DNA from: Mycobacterium pseudokansasii
Lineage (GTDB): Bacteria > Actinomycetota > Actinomycetes > Mycobacteriales > Mycobacteriaceae
DNA length: 64,000 nt
Assembly (NCBI RefSeq): GCF_900566075.1
Contig: NZ_UPHU01000001.1
Location: forward strand, 2,170,001-2,234,000
Reading direction: 5' to 3'
Position numbers and translations under genes: made by a program
Notes under the pieces: model-generated
Told to the model about the DNA's origin: nothing
Database searches by the model: none
What the model saw: only the letters and a program-made list of their open reading frames with translations
Shown: one piece after another, positions 11,061 through 19,329 of the stretch
Layout of the letters: every line of letters begins with the position of its first letter
How positions within the stretch are numbered: the first letter of the stretch is position 1

Positions 11061-12135
11061 CGTCCGGTATTCCGCAGTGACCCATCGCTATTCCGGCGCC
11101 GACGTGCCAGCCGTCGTCAACCTGGACCTCGATATTGCCGACGGCGAATTTCTGGTCCTCGTCGGCCCCTCCGGTTGCGGCAAGTCCACGGTCCTTCGGC
11201 TACTGGCCGGGCTGGAATCGGTCGAAAGCGGCCAGATCACTATCGGCGGTGTGGACGTGACGCATCTGCCGCCGCGGGAACGCGACGTCGCGATGGTTTT
11301 CCAGAACTATGCGCTGTACCCGAACATGACCGTGGCTGCCAACATGGGGTTTGCCCTGCGAAACGGCGGGATGTCGCGCGCGGACACCCGCCAGCGAGTA
11401 CTCGAGGTTGCCAACATGCTGGAATTGACTGAACTGCTTGATCGTAAGCCGTCAAAGCTTTCCGGCGGACAGCGTCAACGGGTGGCGATGGGGCGTGCGA
11501 TCGTGCGCCGACCGCAGGTGTTCTGCATGGATGAACCGCTGTCGAATCTGGATGCCAAGTTGCGGGTGAGTACCAGGTCGCAGATCTCCGGGCTGCAGCG
11601 TCAGCTGGGCACCACCACCGTCTACGTCACCCACGACCAGGTGGAGGCGATGACCATGGGTGATCGGGTTGCCGTGCTCAAAGACGGTGTGCTGCAACAG
11701 GTCGACGGCCCTCGCGCGCTGTATGACGACCCGGTCAATACGTTCGTGGCAACGTTCATCGGGGCCCCGGCAATGAACCTCGTCGAGGCCACCGTGAGCA
11801 ATGGTGCGCTGACGTCGCCCGGGCTGGCGATTCCGGTTCCACGCGGGGCGGCCGGGCAGGTGCTGGTCGGCTTCCGGCCAGAGGCCTGGGATGTAGTGCC
11901 GGCCGGGACTGCGGGATCGTTGAGTGTCCGGGCCGAGTTGGTGGAGGAGTTGGGGTTCGAATCCTTTGTGTATGCAAGCCCTCTCGGGCAGGAGGGCTGG
12001 GCGTTACGGGCGCCGCGGATCGTGGTCCGCACCGACCGCCACACCGCGGTCGGGGTAGACGACACGATGGGGATCCTGCCGCACCCGCAAGAGGTGTGCT
12101 TCTTCGACGGCCGGACCGGGACTCGCATCCGCTGA
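11053..12135 (+). CDS. ugpC: ABC transporter ATP-binding protein UgpC
   Basis: Cytoplasmic ATPase that powers the Ugp importer. The 360-residue protein has Walker A GPSGCGKST at residues 38-46, the signature LSGGQRQRVAMGRA from residue 136, Walker B ending in D160-E161, and the switch histidine in YVTHDQ. A C-terminal OB/TOBE domain of the MalK type (VLVGFRPEAWDV) occupies roughly residues 240-355. The GTG at 11053 lies inside the end of ugpB, consistent with translational coupling. It is the last gene of the operon and converges on echA16. Confidence 0.95.
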   Translation: MADVRYSAVTHRYSGADVPAVVNLDLDIADGEFLVLVGPSGCGKSTVLRLLAGLESVESGQITIGGVDVTHLPPRERDVAMVFQNYALYPNMTVAANMGFALRNGGMSRADTRQRVLEVANMLELTELLDRKPSKLSGGQRQRVAMGRAIVRRPQVFCMDEPLSNLDAKLRVSTRSQISGLQRQLGTTTVYVTHDQVEAMTMGDRVAVLKDGVLQQVDGPRALYDDPVNTFVATFIGAPAMNLVEATVSNGALTSPGLAIPVPRGAAGQVLVGFRPEAWDVVPAGTAGSLSVRAELVEELGFESFVYASPLGQEGWALRAPRIVVRTDRHTAVGVDDTMGILPHPQEVCFFDGRTGTRIR

Positions 12136-12186
12136 GGATCGACTGCCATACCGACGGCGGGTGGTCCGCAGTGGGCCCGTTTCCAA

Positions 12187-12936
12187 CTAGCGCAACTGGG
12201 AGCGTCCGCGTTGCAGCACGGCCTCCCGGTTTGCGGCGACGTCGTCGCCGCTGGTGCGAAATTGCCTGGCGGCCATCGCTTCCAACCACAGCCCGGCACT
12301 GGTGTGGGAGTCGTCGATGCGGTGGTAGGACGCCAGCAGTGCGCGCACCGCGTTCTGGTTGTTGCCGACGATGGACGCTGCGACGCGGCGGGCGGTGGGC
12401 AGCAGTTCGTCGTGCGGCACCACCTCGGTAACCAGGCCGGCCCGCAGCGCGTCGGCGGCGGCGAGGTAGTCGCCGGTAAGGCTCATCCGGCGGGCCATAC
12501 CCACACCAACCTTCTGCGGCAACCGCACGCTGAGCCCCCATGTCGGCAGGAGACCCACCCGGGCATGGGTGTCGGCGAAGCGGGCGTGCTCTGAGGCGAT
12601 CAGGATGTCGCAGTACAGCGCCAGCTCGAGCCCGCCGGTCACCGCCGCCCCGTTGATGGCGCCGATCACCGGCTTGGTCATGGCCGGCCAGCGCGGTGAG
12701 ATGTCCGGCAATGCCGATTGGTCGCCCAGCTCTTTGAGGTCCAGTCCTGCGCAGAACACCGGATCGGCACCCGTAAGGACGATGACGTCTACGTCGTCGT
12801 CGGCGTCGGCTTCGGACAGAGCCCCGAAGAAGCGATCCCGCAGCGCCGCCGACAGCGCATTGCGGGACTGGGGGCGGTTAAGGGTCAAGGTGCGGATCCG
12901 CTCGTCGGTGTGGATCAGCAGGATGTCGTCGGCCAT
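12187..12936 (-). CDS. echA16: enoyl-CoA hydratase/isomerase family protein EchA16
   Basis: Crotonase-fold enzyme expected to act on 2-enoyl-CoA intermediates of fatty-acid or related oxidation. The product is 249 residues, the same length as Rv2831. Oxyanion-hole regions are visible in DPVFCAGLDLKEL and GAINGAAVTGGLELALYCD, and the conserved RVGLLPTWGLSVRLPQKVG follows. The ATG at 12934-12936 is preferred over a 17-residue upstream extension because homology begins at MADDILL and a -10-like TACGGT lies six bases upstream. It is transcribed against ugpC. Beyond it, synteny with H37Rv breaks until the CocE-type hydrolase. Confidence 0.93.
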   Translation of the reverse strand: MADDILLIHTDERIRTLTLNRPQSRNALSAALRDRFFGALSEADADDDVDVIVLTGADPVFCAGLDLKELGDQSALPDISPRWPAMTKPVIGAINGAAVTGGLELALYCDILIASEHARFADTHARVGLLPTWGLSVRLPQKVGVGMARRMSLTGDYLAAADALRAGLVTEVVPHDELLPTARRVAASIVGNNQNAVRALLASYHRIDDSHTSAGLWLEAMAARQFRTSGDDVAANREAVLQRGRSQLR

Positions 12937-12942
12937 AGGGCA

Positions 12943-12948
12943 ACCGTA
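12943..12948 (-). promoter_or_regulatory. candidate -10 element (TACGGT) for leaderless echA16
   Basis: On the minus strand TACGGT lies six bases before the ATG of echA16 and fits TANNNT. It predicts transcription starting at the initiation codon. Confidence 0.42.
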
Positions 12949-13107
12949 GCCAGTTGCGGAAGGCGCCGACGGACCGTACCGCTGCACCCGTGAATGGCTG
13001 GGAATGGCTGGGCCATGTACGTCCGATGAACAATTGTCAACCGGCTTGGACGTTCGGCCCGAATAAAGCTACGCTTCGCTTCAGCTGATTAACAAGTGCA
13101 AGTAACA

Positions 13108-13127
13108 ACTGTTGTGTACGCAACAGT
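13108..13127. promoter_or_regulatory. 7-bp perfect inverted repeat upstream of the first PPE gene
   Basis: ACTGTTG and CAACAGT are separated by six bases (TGTACG), about 85 bases before the PPE start at 13212. It could be a regulator operator or a hairpin in the 5' leader. The 275-base gap 12937-13211 otherwise holds a short direct repeat (GGAATGGCTGG region near 12992-13012) and no gene. Confidence 0.35.
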
Positions 13128-13211
13128 GTGACTTTGCTCACTGTGTGGGATGGGCGGTGGACCAAGCACCAACACCAATGCCGCCACGTCCTCACTAAGG
13201 AGACGACGCGA

Positions 13212-14420
13212 ATGGATTATGGCGGCTTACCACCGGAAGTCAACTCTGCCCGGATGTATACCGGCCCGGGGTCGATGTCGATGACGGCTGCGGCATCGGC
13301 CTGGAGTGCGCTGGCAGCCGAATTGGATTCCGCGGCAGCCGGCTATGAAACGCTGGTCAACCAGCTGGCCGGAGAAGGGTGGTTGGGCCCGGCATCGACG
13401 GCGATGGCCGCCGCCGTCGCTCCCTATGTTGTCTGGATGCGGGCCACCGCCGCTCAAGCCGAGCAGACGGCCATGCAGGCAAGAGCCTCGGCGGCCGCCT
13501 ACGAGAACGCCTTTGCTGCGATGGTGCCACCGCCGGCGATCCTGGCCAACCGTCTGCAGTTGGCCGAGCTGATGCAGTCGAACGTCTACGGTCAGAACAC
13601 CTCGGCGATAGCGGATTTAGAAGCCCAGTACGGCCAGATGTGGGCCCAGGACGCCACCGCCATGTACGAGTACGCTGCCGCTACCGGGTCCGCCACGACC
13701 CTGACCCCGTTCAAGCAGCCGCCGCACATCGTCAACCCCGCCGGCGCATCCGGCCAAACTGCTGCGGTCACGCACGCCGCTGCCACCTCGGCCGGCGCCA
13801 GCCAGTCAGCCCTTGCCCGTCTCATTTCGGGGATTCCCACGATGTTGCAAGGGCTCGCTACGCCCGTTGCTTCCGCGGTGTCGAGTTCACCACTGGCGTG
13901 GCTGTGGCAGATCCTGTTCGGAACCTCCACATTTCCCACGTCGATTGCGGCGTTGCTGACCGACTTGCAGCCATACGCCAGCTTCTTCTACAACACCGAG
14001 GGCCTGCCCTATTTCAGCATCGGCATGGCGAACAACTTTGTTCAGTCGAGCAAGACTTTGGGATTGCTCGGCGGCGCCACCCAGGCCGCGGCCGCCGCCG
14101 GCGGCGCCGCGCAGGGCGGCTTAGCAGGTTTGGGCAGCCTGGTGGGCGGCGGCGGGCAGATATCGACCGGTTTGGGCCATGCCGGGTCGATCGGCCGGCT
14201 GTCGGTTCCACCCTCGTGGGCACAGGCCCTGCCGGACGTCGAGTCCATCCCGGCGCGCATGCCGGTCGAGACGTTCAAATTCGCGCCCGACACCGGGGGT
14301 GCCGGAAACCTGTTGGGCGGCATGCCGCTTGGCGGGCCGGTGGGGCACGGCGCGACTGGTTCCGGTCCGCGATACGGTGTCCGCCCCACCGTGATGGCGC
14401 GTCCGCCGTTCGCCGGATAA
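13212..14420 (+). CDS. PPE family protein, PPE-SVP subfamily (first of tandem pair)
   Basis: This is a PPE protein, a helical-hairpin substrate and effector class of mycobacterial type VII (ESX) secretion. The 402-residue product has the N-terminal PPE domain (LPPEVNSARMYTGPGS, then the WxG-type turn GWLGPAS) over about residues 1-180. The C-terminal part has the SVP motif GSIGRLSVPPSW and ends with PRYGVRPTVMARPPFAG. The ATG at 13212 follows AAGGAGACGACGCGA. An in-frame codon at 13128 is rejected because homology begins at MDYGGL. No adjacent PE gene is present. It lies where H37Rv carries its CRISPR-cas region, so its ortholog is uncertain. Confidence 0.9.
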   Translation: MDYGGLPPEVNSARMYTGPGSMSMTAAASAWSALAAELDSAAAGYETLVNQLAGEGWLGPASTAMAAAVAPYVVWMRATAAQAEQTAMQARASAAAYENAFAAMVPPPAILANRLQLAELMQSNVYGQNTSAIADLEAQYGQMWAQDATAMYEYAAATGSATTLTPFKQPPHIVNPAGASGQTAAVTHAAATSAGASQSALARLISGIPTMLQGLATPVASAVSSSPLAWLWQILFGTSTFPTSIAALLTDLQPYASFFYNTEGLPYFSIGMANNFVQSSKTLGLLGGATQAAAAAGGAAQGGLAGLGSLVGGGGQISTGLGHAGSIGRLSVPPSWAQALPDVESIPARMPVETFKFAPDTGGAGNLLGGMPLGGPVGHGATGSGPRYGVRPTVMARPPFAG

Positions 14421-14548
14421 CTACTGATGGCTACCGATACGGCACCGAGCGGCCGAAAACCTGGCCCGCGGGTCAACGCCTGCGCCGTGGCGATTCTGCG
14501 GCTGCGGGTGTTGTCCGCGGGTGACGATCCGCAGTCACGGAGACGCCG

Positions 14549-15787
14549 ATGATGTGCGGCGATTACGGGGCGCTGCCCCCGGAGATCAATTCCGCGCGCA
14601 TGTATGCCGGTCCAGGGTCGGGATCCATGCTGGCCGGCGCCGCGGCTTGGGATGCGCTGGCAGGTGAGTTGGGCGCGATGGCGTCGGGCTACTCGTCGGT
14701 GATCTCCGAGCTGACCGGCGCGGCATGGATCGGTCCGGCGGCGGCTTCGATGATGGCCGCTGCCGCCCCGTATGTGACATGGCTCAGCGCCACCGCAATC
14801 CAGGCCGAACACACTGCCTGCCAGGCCCGGGCGGCCGCCGCCGCCTACGAGACAGCCTTCGCCATGACGGTGCCCCCGCCGGCGGTTACCGCCAACCGCG
14901 TCTTGCTGATGACGCTCGTCGCCACGAACTTCTTCGGGCAGAACACCCCCGCGATCGCTGCCACCGAGGCTGAATACGCCGAGATGTGGGCCCAAGACGC
15001 CGCCGCGATGTACGGCTACGCCGACTCGTCGGCAACCGCCACCGTGCTGAATCCGTTTAACCCTCCGCCGACGACAACCGGTCTGAGCGGACCACTTCGG
15101 CAAACAACCGCGGTGGCCGAAGTCGCTGCGACATCTGCAGGTACGGCAATATCGGCAAAGATTTGGGGGCTGGCCTCCACTCCGGCGATATCGGACGCGC
15201 TGGCACGGTTGTCATCGAACACGTGGTTCCCGGGATACGCGGCATTCGCACAATGGCTCGAGGCGCTGCTGCCCAATATCACCCCCGCGGAGCGGACCGC
15301 GCTGGTCCGGTTGGCCGGTTTGAGCTATTTCGGGATGGGGATGGCACAGTTCATTGCCTCGATCGCACAACAAACGATACCGGGGAGCCCGGGCGGCGCC
15401 GGCGACTCAGGGTCTTCGGTTCTTGACAGCTGGGGTCCGAAACTTCGCTTCGGGGCGCCGCCGGGTGCCGGCGCGGGTGGGGCAGCAGCGGTGCCCGAGC
15501 AGTATTGGGAACGCCTCGAGCGTCTGGCCAGGCCGGTGTCGGCGGTGATGGGCAAGGCCGGCTCGATCGGGTCGTTGTCGACGCCGAGCAGTTGGGACGC
15601 CGGCGTTCGGGCGCTGCACGCCGCCCCCTTGGATCAGCAATTCGACATCATCGGCTCGCTGGCGAACGCCAAGGCGAACGCCTACCTGCAGGGCATGCCG
15701 ATGACAGCGGCCGGCAAGCACGCCGCGGCTGACCAGCGATACGGATTCCGGTATCGAGTGATGCAGCGCTCACCGTCTGCCGGGTAG
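14549..15787 (+). CDS. PPE family protein, PPE-SVP-like (second of tandem pair)
   Basis: Second PPE protein, 412 residues, 128 bases after the first. The PPE domain reads [20 protein letters not shown] with AAWIGPAAASMMAAAAPY. The SVP-like motif is GSIGSLSTPSSW (Thr replaces Val) and the tail RYGFRYRVMQRSPSAG is related to other SVP tails. Two adjacent ATG codons (14549 and 14552) are possible starts. The central regions of the two PPE proteins differ strongly, so they are old rather than recent duplicates. It is likely secreted by an ESX system encoded elsewhere. The partner PE protein is unknown. Confidence 0.88.
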   Translation: MMCGDYGALPPEINSARMYAGPGSGSMLAGAAAWDALAGELGAMASGYSSVISELTGAAWIGPAAASMMAAAAPYVTWLSATAIQAEHTACQARAAAAAYETAFAMTVPPPAVTANRVLLMTLVATNFFGQNTPAIAATEAEYAEMWAQDAAAMYGYADSSATATVLNPFNPPPTTTGLSGPLRQTTAVAEVAATSAGTAISAKIWGLASTPAISDALARLSSNTWFPGYAAFAQWLEALLPNITPAERTALVRLAGLSYFGMGMAQFIASIAQQTIPGSPGGAGDSGSSVLDSWGPKLRFGAPPGAGAGGAAAVPEQYWERLERLARPVSAVMGKAGSIGSLSTPSSWDAGVRALHAAPLDQQFDIIGSLANAKANAYLQGMPMTAAGKHAAADQRYGFRYRVMQRSPSAG

Positions 15788-15803
15788 CCGGGTACGCCGC
15801 ACC

Positions 15804-15809
15804 TATCGT
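15804..15809 (+). promoter_or_regulatory. candidate -10 element (TATCGT) for the DUF2277 gene
   Basis: TATCGT lies six bases before the ATG at 15816, a spacing that predicts a leaderless transcript separate from the PPE pair. Confidence 0.35.
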
Positions 15810-15815
15810 GGAGAC

Positions 15816-16085
15816 ATGTGCCGGAACATCACCGAACTGCGTGGCCTGGAACCCCCGGCCACGGCTGTCGAGATCGCGGCCGCCGCCCGCCAGTATGTGC
15901 GCAAGGTCAGCGGTATCGCCCGCCCGTCAGCGGCCAATGCCGAAGCGTTCGAAGCCGCGGTTGCGGAAGTGACGGCGACGACGACGCGGTTGCTGGCCGC
16001 GCTACCGGCGCGGCGTCAGCCACCCAAGTCTGTGCCGCCGCTGCGCCGGCCCGAGGTGCTGGCCCGGGTGGCGAGATCCCAGTGA
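15816..16085 (+). CDS. DUF2277 family small protein
   Basis: The 89-residue protein is recognised by its start MCRNITELRGLEPPATAVEI and the following AAAARQYVRKVSGIARPSAAN. These match the DUF2277 family of small actinobacterial and proteobacterial proteins of unknown function. No signal peptide or membrane segment is seen. A Cys at position 2 next to Arg is typical of the family. The stop overlaps the start of the next gene (GTGA at 16082-16085), so the two are probably co-translated. Confidence 0.82.
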   Translation: MCRNITELRGLEPPATAVEIAAAARQYVRKVSGIARPSAANAEAFEAAVAEVTATTTRLLAALPARRQPPKSVPPLRRPEVLARVARSQ

Positions 16086-16627
16086 CGCCTGCGCTGAAGG
16101 AATGGAGTGCGGCCGTGCACGCGCTGCTCGATGGCCGCCAAACCGTGCTGTTGCGCAAGGGCGGCATCGGGGAGAAGCGGTTCGAGGTGGCGGCCGGAGA
16201 GTTCTTGTTGTTCCCGACGGTCGCGCACAGCCACGCGCCGCGGGTCCGACCCGAGCACCGCGACTTGTTAGCCCGCGCGGCCGCCGACAGCACCGACGAG
16301 CGACTGGTGGTGCGGGCTGCGGCGAAAGTCGTTGCAGCACTGCAGGTTAACCGGCCAGAGGGGCTGGACGACATTCAGGATCTGCATATCTGGACCACCG
16401 CGTCGATCCGGGCGGACCGGCTCGACTTCCGGCCCAAGCACAAGCTGGCCGTCCTGGTGGTGTCCGCGATGCCGCTCACCGAGCCCGTGCAGGTCACCCG
16501 CATCCCCGAGTACGCCGGTTGCACCAGCTGGGTTCAGCTGCCGGTTGCGCCGAGTCTGGCGGCACCGGTGCATGACGATGCGGTGCTAGCCGAGGTCGCC
16601 GCCCGGGTTCGTGACGCGGTCGGCTGA
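16082..16627 (+). CDS. DUF1802 family protein
   Basis: The 181-residue product begins LKEWSAAVHALLDGRQTVLL and continues with RKGGIGEKRF. This is the conserved N-terminus of DUF1802 proteins, whose function is unknown; similar folds occur in nuclease-like families, but I see no catalytic motif to assign. The GTG at 16082 overlaps the DUF2277 stop. The 3' end overlaps the convergent CocE-type hydrolase gene by 42 bases (16586-16627). Confidence 0.8.
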   Translation: MTPALKEWSAAVHALLDGRQTVLLRKGGIGEKRFEVAAGEFLLFPTVAHSHAPRVRPEHRDLLARAAADSTDERLVVRAAAKVVAALQVNRPEGLDDIQDLHIWTTASIRADRLDFRPKHKLAVLVVSAMPLTEPVQVTRIPEYAGCTSWVQLPVAPSLAAPVHDDAVLAEVAARVRDAVG

Positions 16628-18277
16628 CGGGCCGGCGGGAAGCAGCAGCCGGGACTTGCCGAAATGCACCGAATGGGTGGCCGGCTTGGTCTGCCGGCCG
16701 GTGAGTGCCGGTTCTCCGGTACCCAGGTTGGCCGCGTAGCGCGGAAACCAACTGCCGGCGATCAGGACGCGGATACGGGAGCCGGCTTTGAACCGGTGGG
16801 CGACGGCGTCGAGTTCGATGCCGACCGTCTCCGGCGCGTCCCCGAGCCGGCGGTAGCCGTCGCTGACATTGCGTGATCGGCCCTTGGCGTCGACCTCGCT
16901 GACCCGGACGAACACGTCGACGTTGGGGTTGTCCGAGGAGTGCGTCAACTCGACGACGGGGTTGCCGTAGACGTACAGATCGCGGGCAAGAGGGTTCCCG
17001 GTAAAGCACAGCACGTCGTCGCGCCGCGCGAGCCGGCTGTCGTTGCGGTAGCCGCCCTTCGACAGCAGCGGACCACCCGTGATGGGTGTCGGATCGGTCG
17101 GATCGAAGCGGAAAGTCGCCGGTGGCGCGCCGGCCGGCGGCGCCTTCTCGTCAAGGCGGCCATTCGGCTGCAAGTACAGCACCCGTTCGGTAGTGGCCGG
17201 CGGCCACTGGGGCAGGGAGCGCCAGCCGTGGCGGTTCACGAAGACCCGGACGGCAGCCGGGCGGCGCGGGGCGGGCGAGTTGCCCACGTGGGCGTCCAGC
17301 CAGTCCAACGACTCCCGAGCGCAGGTGGCCAGCCCTTTGCTCATCGTCTGGGTGTGGGTCCACGGACCGACTGTCAGCGCCACGTCGACCCCGCGGTCGC
17401 GCAGCTGCCGATACTGGTGCAGCGTCTGGTCCAGGAAGATGTCCTGCCACCCGGTCAGCAGCAGGACCGGAACCTCGACGCGGTCCAATGCGGCGGGGTA
17501 ACGCCGAGATTCCCAGAAGGGGTGATCGTGGTCGGCGTTTTCCACCCAGGATTCGAACCAGGGGGCGCCCTCGCCGAGCAGTGTCCGGGCCGCCGAGTTC
17601 ATCGGCGACCCGGAGATGGCACGTTTCACCTTGCGCGGCGCCCGTAGCTGGCGGATCGCGCCTCGCAGCGGCCCCGATTCTTCTTGACGGGAAACCAGGT
17701 AACTCCAGCCCAAGAAGTCGTTGACGGCGAACGATCCGGTGCTCCACACCGAGGCCCGGAAATCGTGTGGCCCCACGGTGATGACGGCCGCGGCCAGCTC
17801 CGGCGGCGGATCGTGCAGCAGCGCCCACTGAGTGAAACCCAAGTACGAGAGGCCGACGGTTCCGAACCGGCCGGTAAACCACGGTTGGCGCCGCAACCAC
17901 TCGACGGTGTCGGCACCGTCGGCCGCTTCGTTGGCCATCGGTTCGAATTCGCCGGCCGACCCGAAAGTTCCGCGCACGCTTTGCAACACCACGTGATAGC
18001 CGCGCGCGGCATACAGCCCGGCGAACACCAAAGAAAACGGGAAGCCCCGCCCGTAGGGGCCGCGGACCAGCAGCGTGCCGACGGGTTCGGACGTGGTGGG
18101 TGCGTAGTGGTCGGCTACCAGGTGAATCCCGTCGCGCATGGGGACGTGCACCCGGCTCACGGTGTAGCGCGTGGTCGCGCGGGGCAGACGCAGCAGCGCG
18201 CCAACCGCTCCCGGGACGGCGCGGCCGGCTCGCCTGCTCGGGCCGCGCTGCTCGGACCGTGGCGAGGTGGCGCTCAC
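16586..18277 (-). CDS. CocE/NonD-family hydrolase (X-Pro dipeptidyl-peptidase-like)
   Basis: Alpha/beta hydrolase of the CocE/NonD and S15 peptidase group, 563 residues, ortholog of Rv2800. The nucleophile elbow is GTVGLSYLGF (Ser in G-L-S-Y). The oxyanion region LLVRGPYGRGFPFSL and the GPWTHTQ His region are visible, followed by the C-terminal jelly-roll domain (RIRVLIAGSWFPRYA). Substrates are esters or acyl-peptides and the physiological one is not known. No signal peptide is evident. The GTG at 18275-18277 lies ten bases after the stop of the exported DUF3558-like gene, so both form a minus-strand operon. The last 42 bases overlap the convergent DUF1802 gene. Confidence 0.9.
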   Translation of the reverse strand: MSATSPRSEQRGPSRRAGRAVPGAVGALLRLPRATTRYTVSRVHVPMRDGIHLVADHYAPTTSEPVGTLLVRGPYGRGFPFSLVFAGLYAARGYHVVLQSVRGTFGSAGEFEPMANEAADGADTVEWLRRQPWFTGRFGTVGLSYLGFTQWALLHDPPPELAAAVITVGPHDFRASVWSTGSFAVNDFLGWSYLVSRQEESGPLRGAIRQLRAPRKVKRAISGSPMNSAARTLLGEGAPWFESWVENADHDHPFWESRRYPAALDRVEVPVLLLTGWQDIFLDQTLHQYRQLRDRGVDVALTVGPWTHTQTMSKGLATCARESLDWLDAHVGNSPAPRRPAAVRVFVNRHGWRSLPQWPPATTERVLYLQPNGRLDEKAPPAGAPPATFRFDPTDPTPITGGPLLSKGGYRNDSRLARRDDVLCFTGNPLARDLYVYGNPVVELTHSSDNPNVDVFVRVSEVDAKGRSRNVSDGYRRLGDAPETVGIELDAVAHRFKAGSRIRVLIAGSWFPRYAANLGTGEPALTGRQTKPATHSVHFGKSRLLLPAGPSADRVTNPGGDLG

Positions 18278-18287
18278 TGTGCGCGGC

Positions 18288-18872
18288 CTAGAACTTGTAA
18301 TACGGGGCCAGATCGTTGGCCCGTTGCAGGTTGGTGGAGGGGCAGTCGACGTCGGGCTCGGAGTAGACCGTGGAGTAGAACAGCGACTGCTGGATCACCC
18401 CATAGCTCGTTTTGAACGTCACCATGCACGAGGAGTACCAGAAGCTGTTGTGGTAGGTCGGCTTGAGCACCCAATACTGCGCGGCGCGGTGGCCGGCGAT
18501 GGTGGTCTCGATGGCGTCCGCCGGCAGAGTCTGGGCGTAGCTGCGCCAGGTGATGGGCTCGACGGCCAGCTGATAGTTGCCCGCGTCGTAGTGGCACCGC
18601 AACCCCTCCTCGGCTTCCGGCGGTGTGTAGGCGAGGCCGAGGCGCTGGACTGCGTCGAAGGGAATGTCGTTGCACGGGTCGAACGGGCTCGGATCGGTGG
18701 TCGCCACGATGGGGCTCTTCATGGTGGTCGACATCGGTTCTGCGGTTGACCGCAACTCGACACTGCCGTCGGCCGGCGACGCCGAGGCGCCATGCCAGCC
18801 CACGGTCCCCGCTACGGCAGCTGTGACCAGCGCACCGAGCGCTCCGGCCAGACGCACCTTGGCGAACACCAC
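18288..18872 (-). CDS. exported DUF3558-like protein (Rv2799 ortholog)
   Basis: The 194-residue protein starts with a short basic stretch and one hydrophobic segment (LAGALGALVTAAVAGTVGW), a signal peptide or membrane anchor. The exported part has the pattern DPCNDIPFDAVQRLGL, then a second Cys in GLRCHYDAGNYQL and a later Cys pair (SSCMVTFK, VDCPSTNL). This resembles DUF3558-type secreted mycobacterial proteins. No lipobox Cys follows the hydrophobic segment. GTG codons at 18872 and 18869 are both possible, and a purine-rich AGGGGG lies just upstream. A candidate extended -10 (TGTACACT) lies near 18904-18911. It is co-directional with the downstream hydrolase. Function is unknown. Confidence 0.82.
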   Translation of the reverse strand: MVFAKVRLAGALGALVTAAVAGTVGWHGASASPADGSVELRSTAEPMSTTMKSPIVATTDPSPFDPCNDIPFDAVQRLGLAYTPPEAEEGLRCHYDAGNYQLAVEPITWRSYAQTLPADAIETTIAGHRAAQYWVLKPTYHNSFWYSSCMVTFKTSYGVIQQSLFYSTVYSEPDVDCPSTNLQRANDLAPYYKF

Positions 18873-19005
18873 ACCCCCTGCCTTTGGCGGTCCCTTTGCC
18901 GGGAGTGTACAAGTCCTCGCCGCGGCCGTCACCGAGGTTCGCTGAGTTGTGCACCCATGAGGCGCTTGGCATGCTGGGGTCTCCACATGGCATCAGGAGG
19001 TTGGG

Positions 19006-19326
19006 ATGTTTCAGCTCAGCCCGGAGGAGTGGATGTCCTCGGCGGTGCACGTGACCGGTCAGGGTGAGGGGTTGGCGACAGCGCATTTGACGTCCGACTA
19101 TCGGCTTCAGTCGGCGCAGGTGGGCTGGCAAGGCGCCTCGGCGACGGCGCTCGATGCCAAACTGGGCGACTGGTTAGAGGTGTCCAGGGCGCTGCTGACC
19201 CGGGTCGGTGACCACGCACGCGGCCTGCACGAGGCCGCTGTCCGGCACGCGGCGGCGGAGGAGGAAAGGGCACATGCGTTAGCGCGGGTCGGCGCTTCTG
19301 CCGTCGGTACGACGCGTCAGGTGTGA
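19006..19326 (+). CDS. WXG100-like small protein (Rv2798c ortholog)
   Basis: The 106-residue, largely helical protein has a central W-Q-G turn (SAQVGWQGASATALDAKL, Trp near residue 41). Its length and pattern match WXG100/ESAT-6-like proteins. The ATG follows a strong AGGAGG (18998-19003). It is followed after three bases by a DUF1023 hydrolase gene whose N-terminal half is also helical. This small-helical-protein plus DUF1023 arrangement recurs in mycobacteria. Export by a type VII system is possible but not shown by the sequence. Confidence 0.75.
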   Translation: MFQLSPEEWMSSAVHVTGQGEGLATAHLTSDYRLQSAQVGWQGASATALDAKLGDWLEVSRALLTRVGDHARGLHEAAVRHAAAEEERAHALARVGASAVGTTRQV

Positions 19327-19329
19327 TCG

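Noticed and set aside
12937..18872. Possible CRISPR array or cas genes at the position expected from M. tuberculosis
   Set aside because: No regularly spaced direct repeats and no Cas-like reading frames were found. The interval is filled by PPE, DUF2277, DUF1802 and hydrolase genes.
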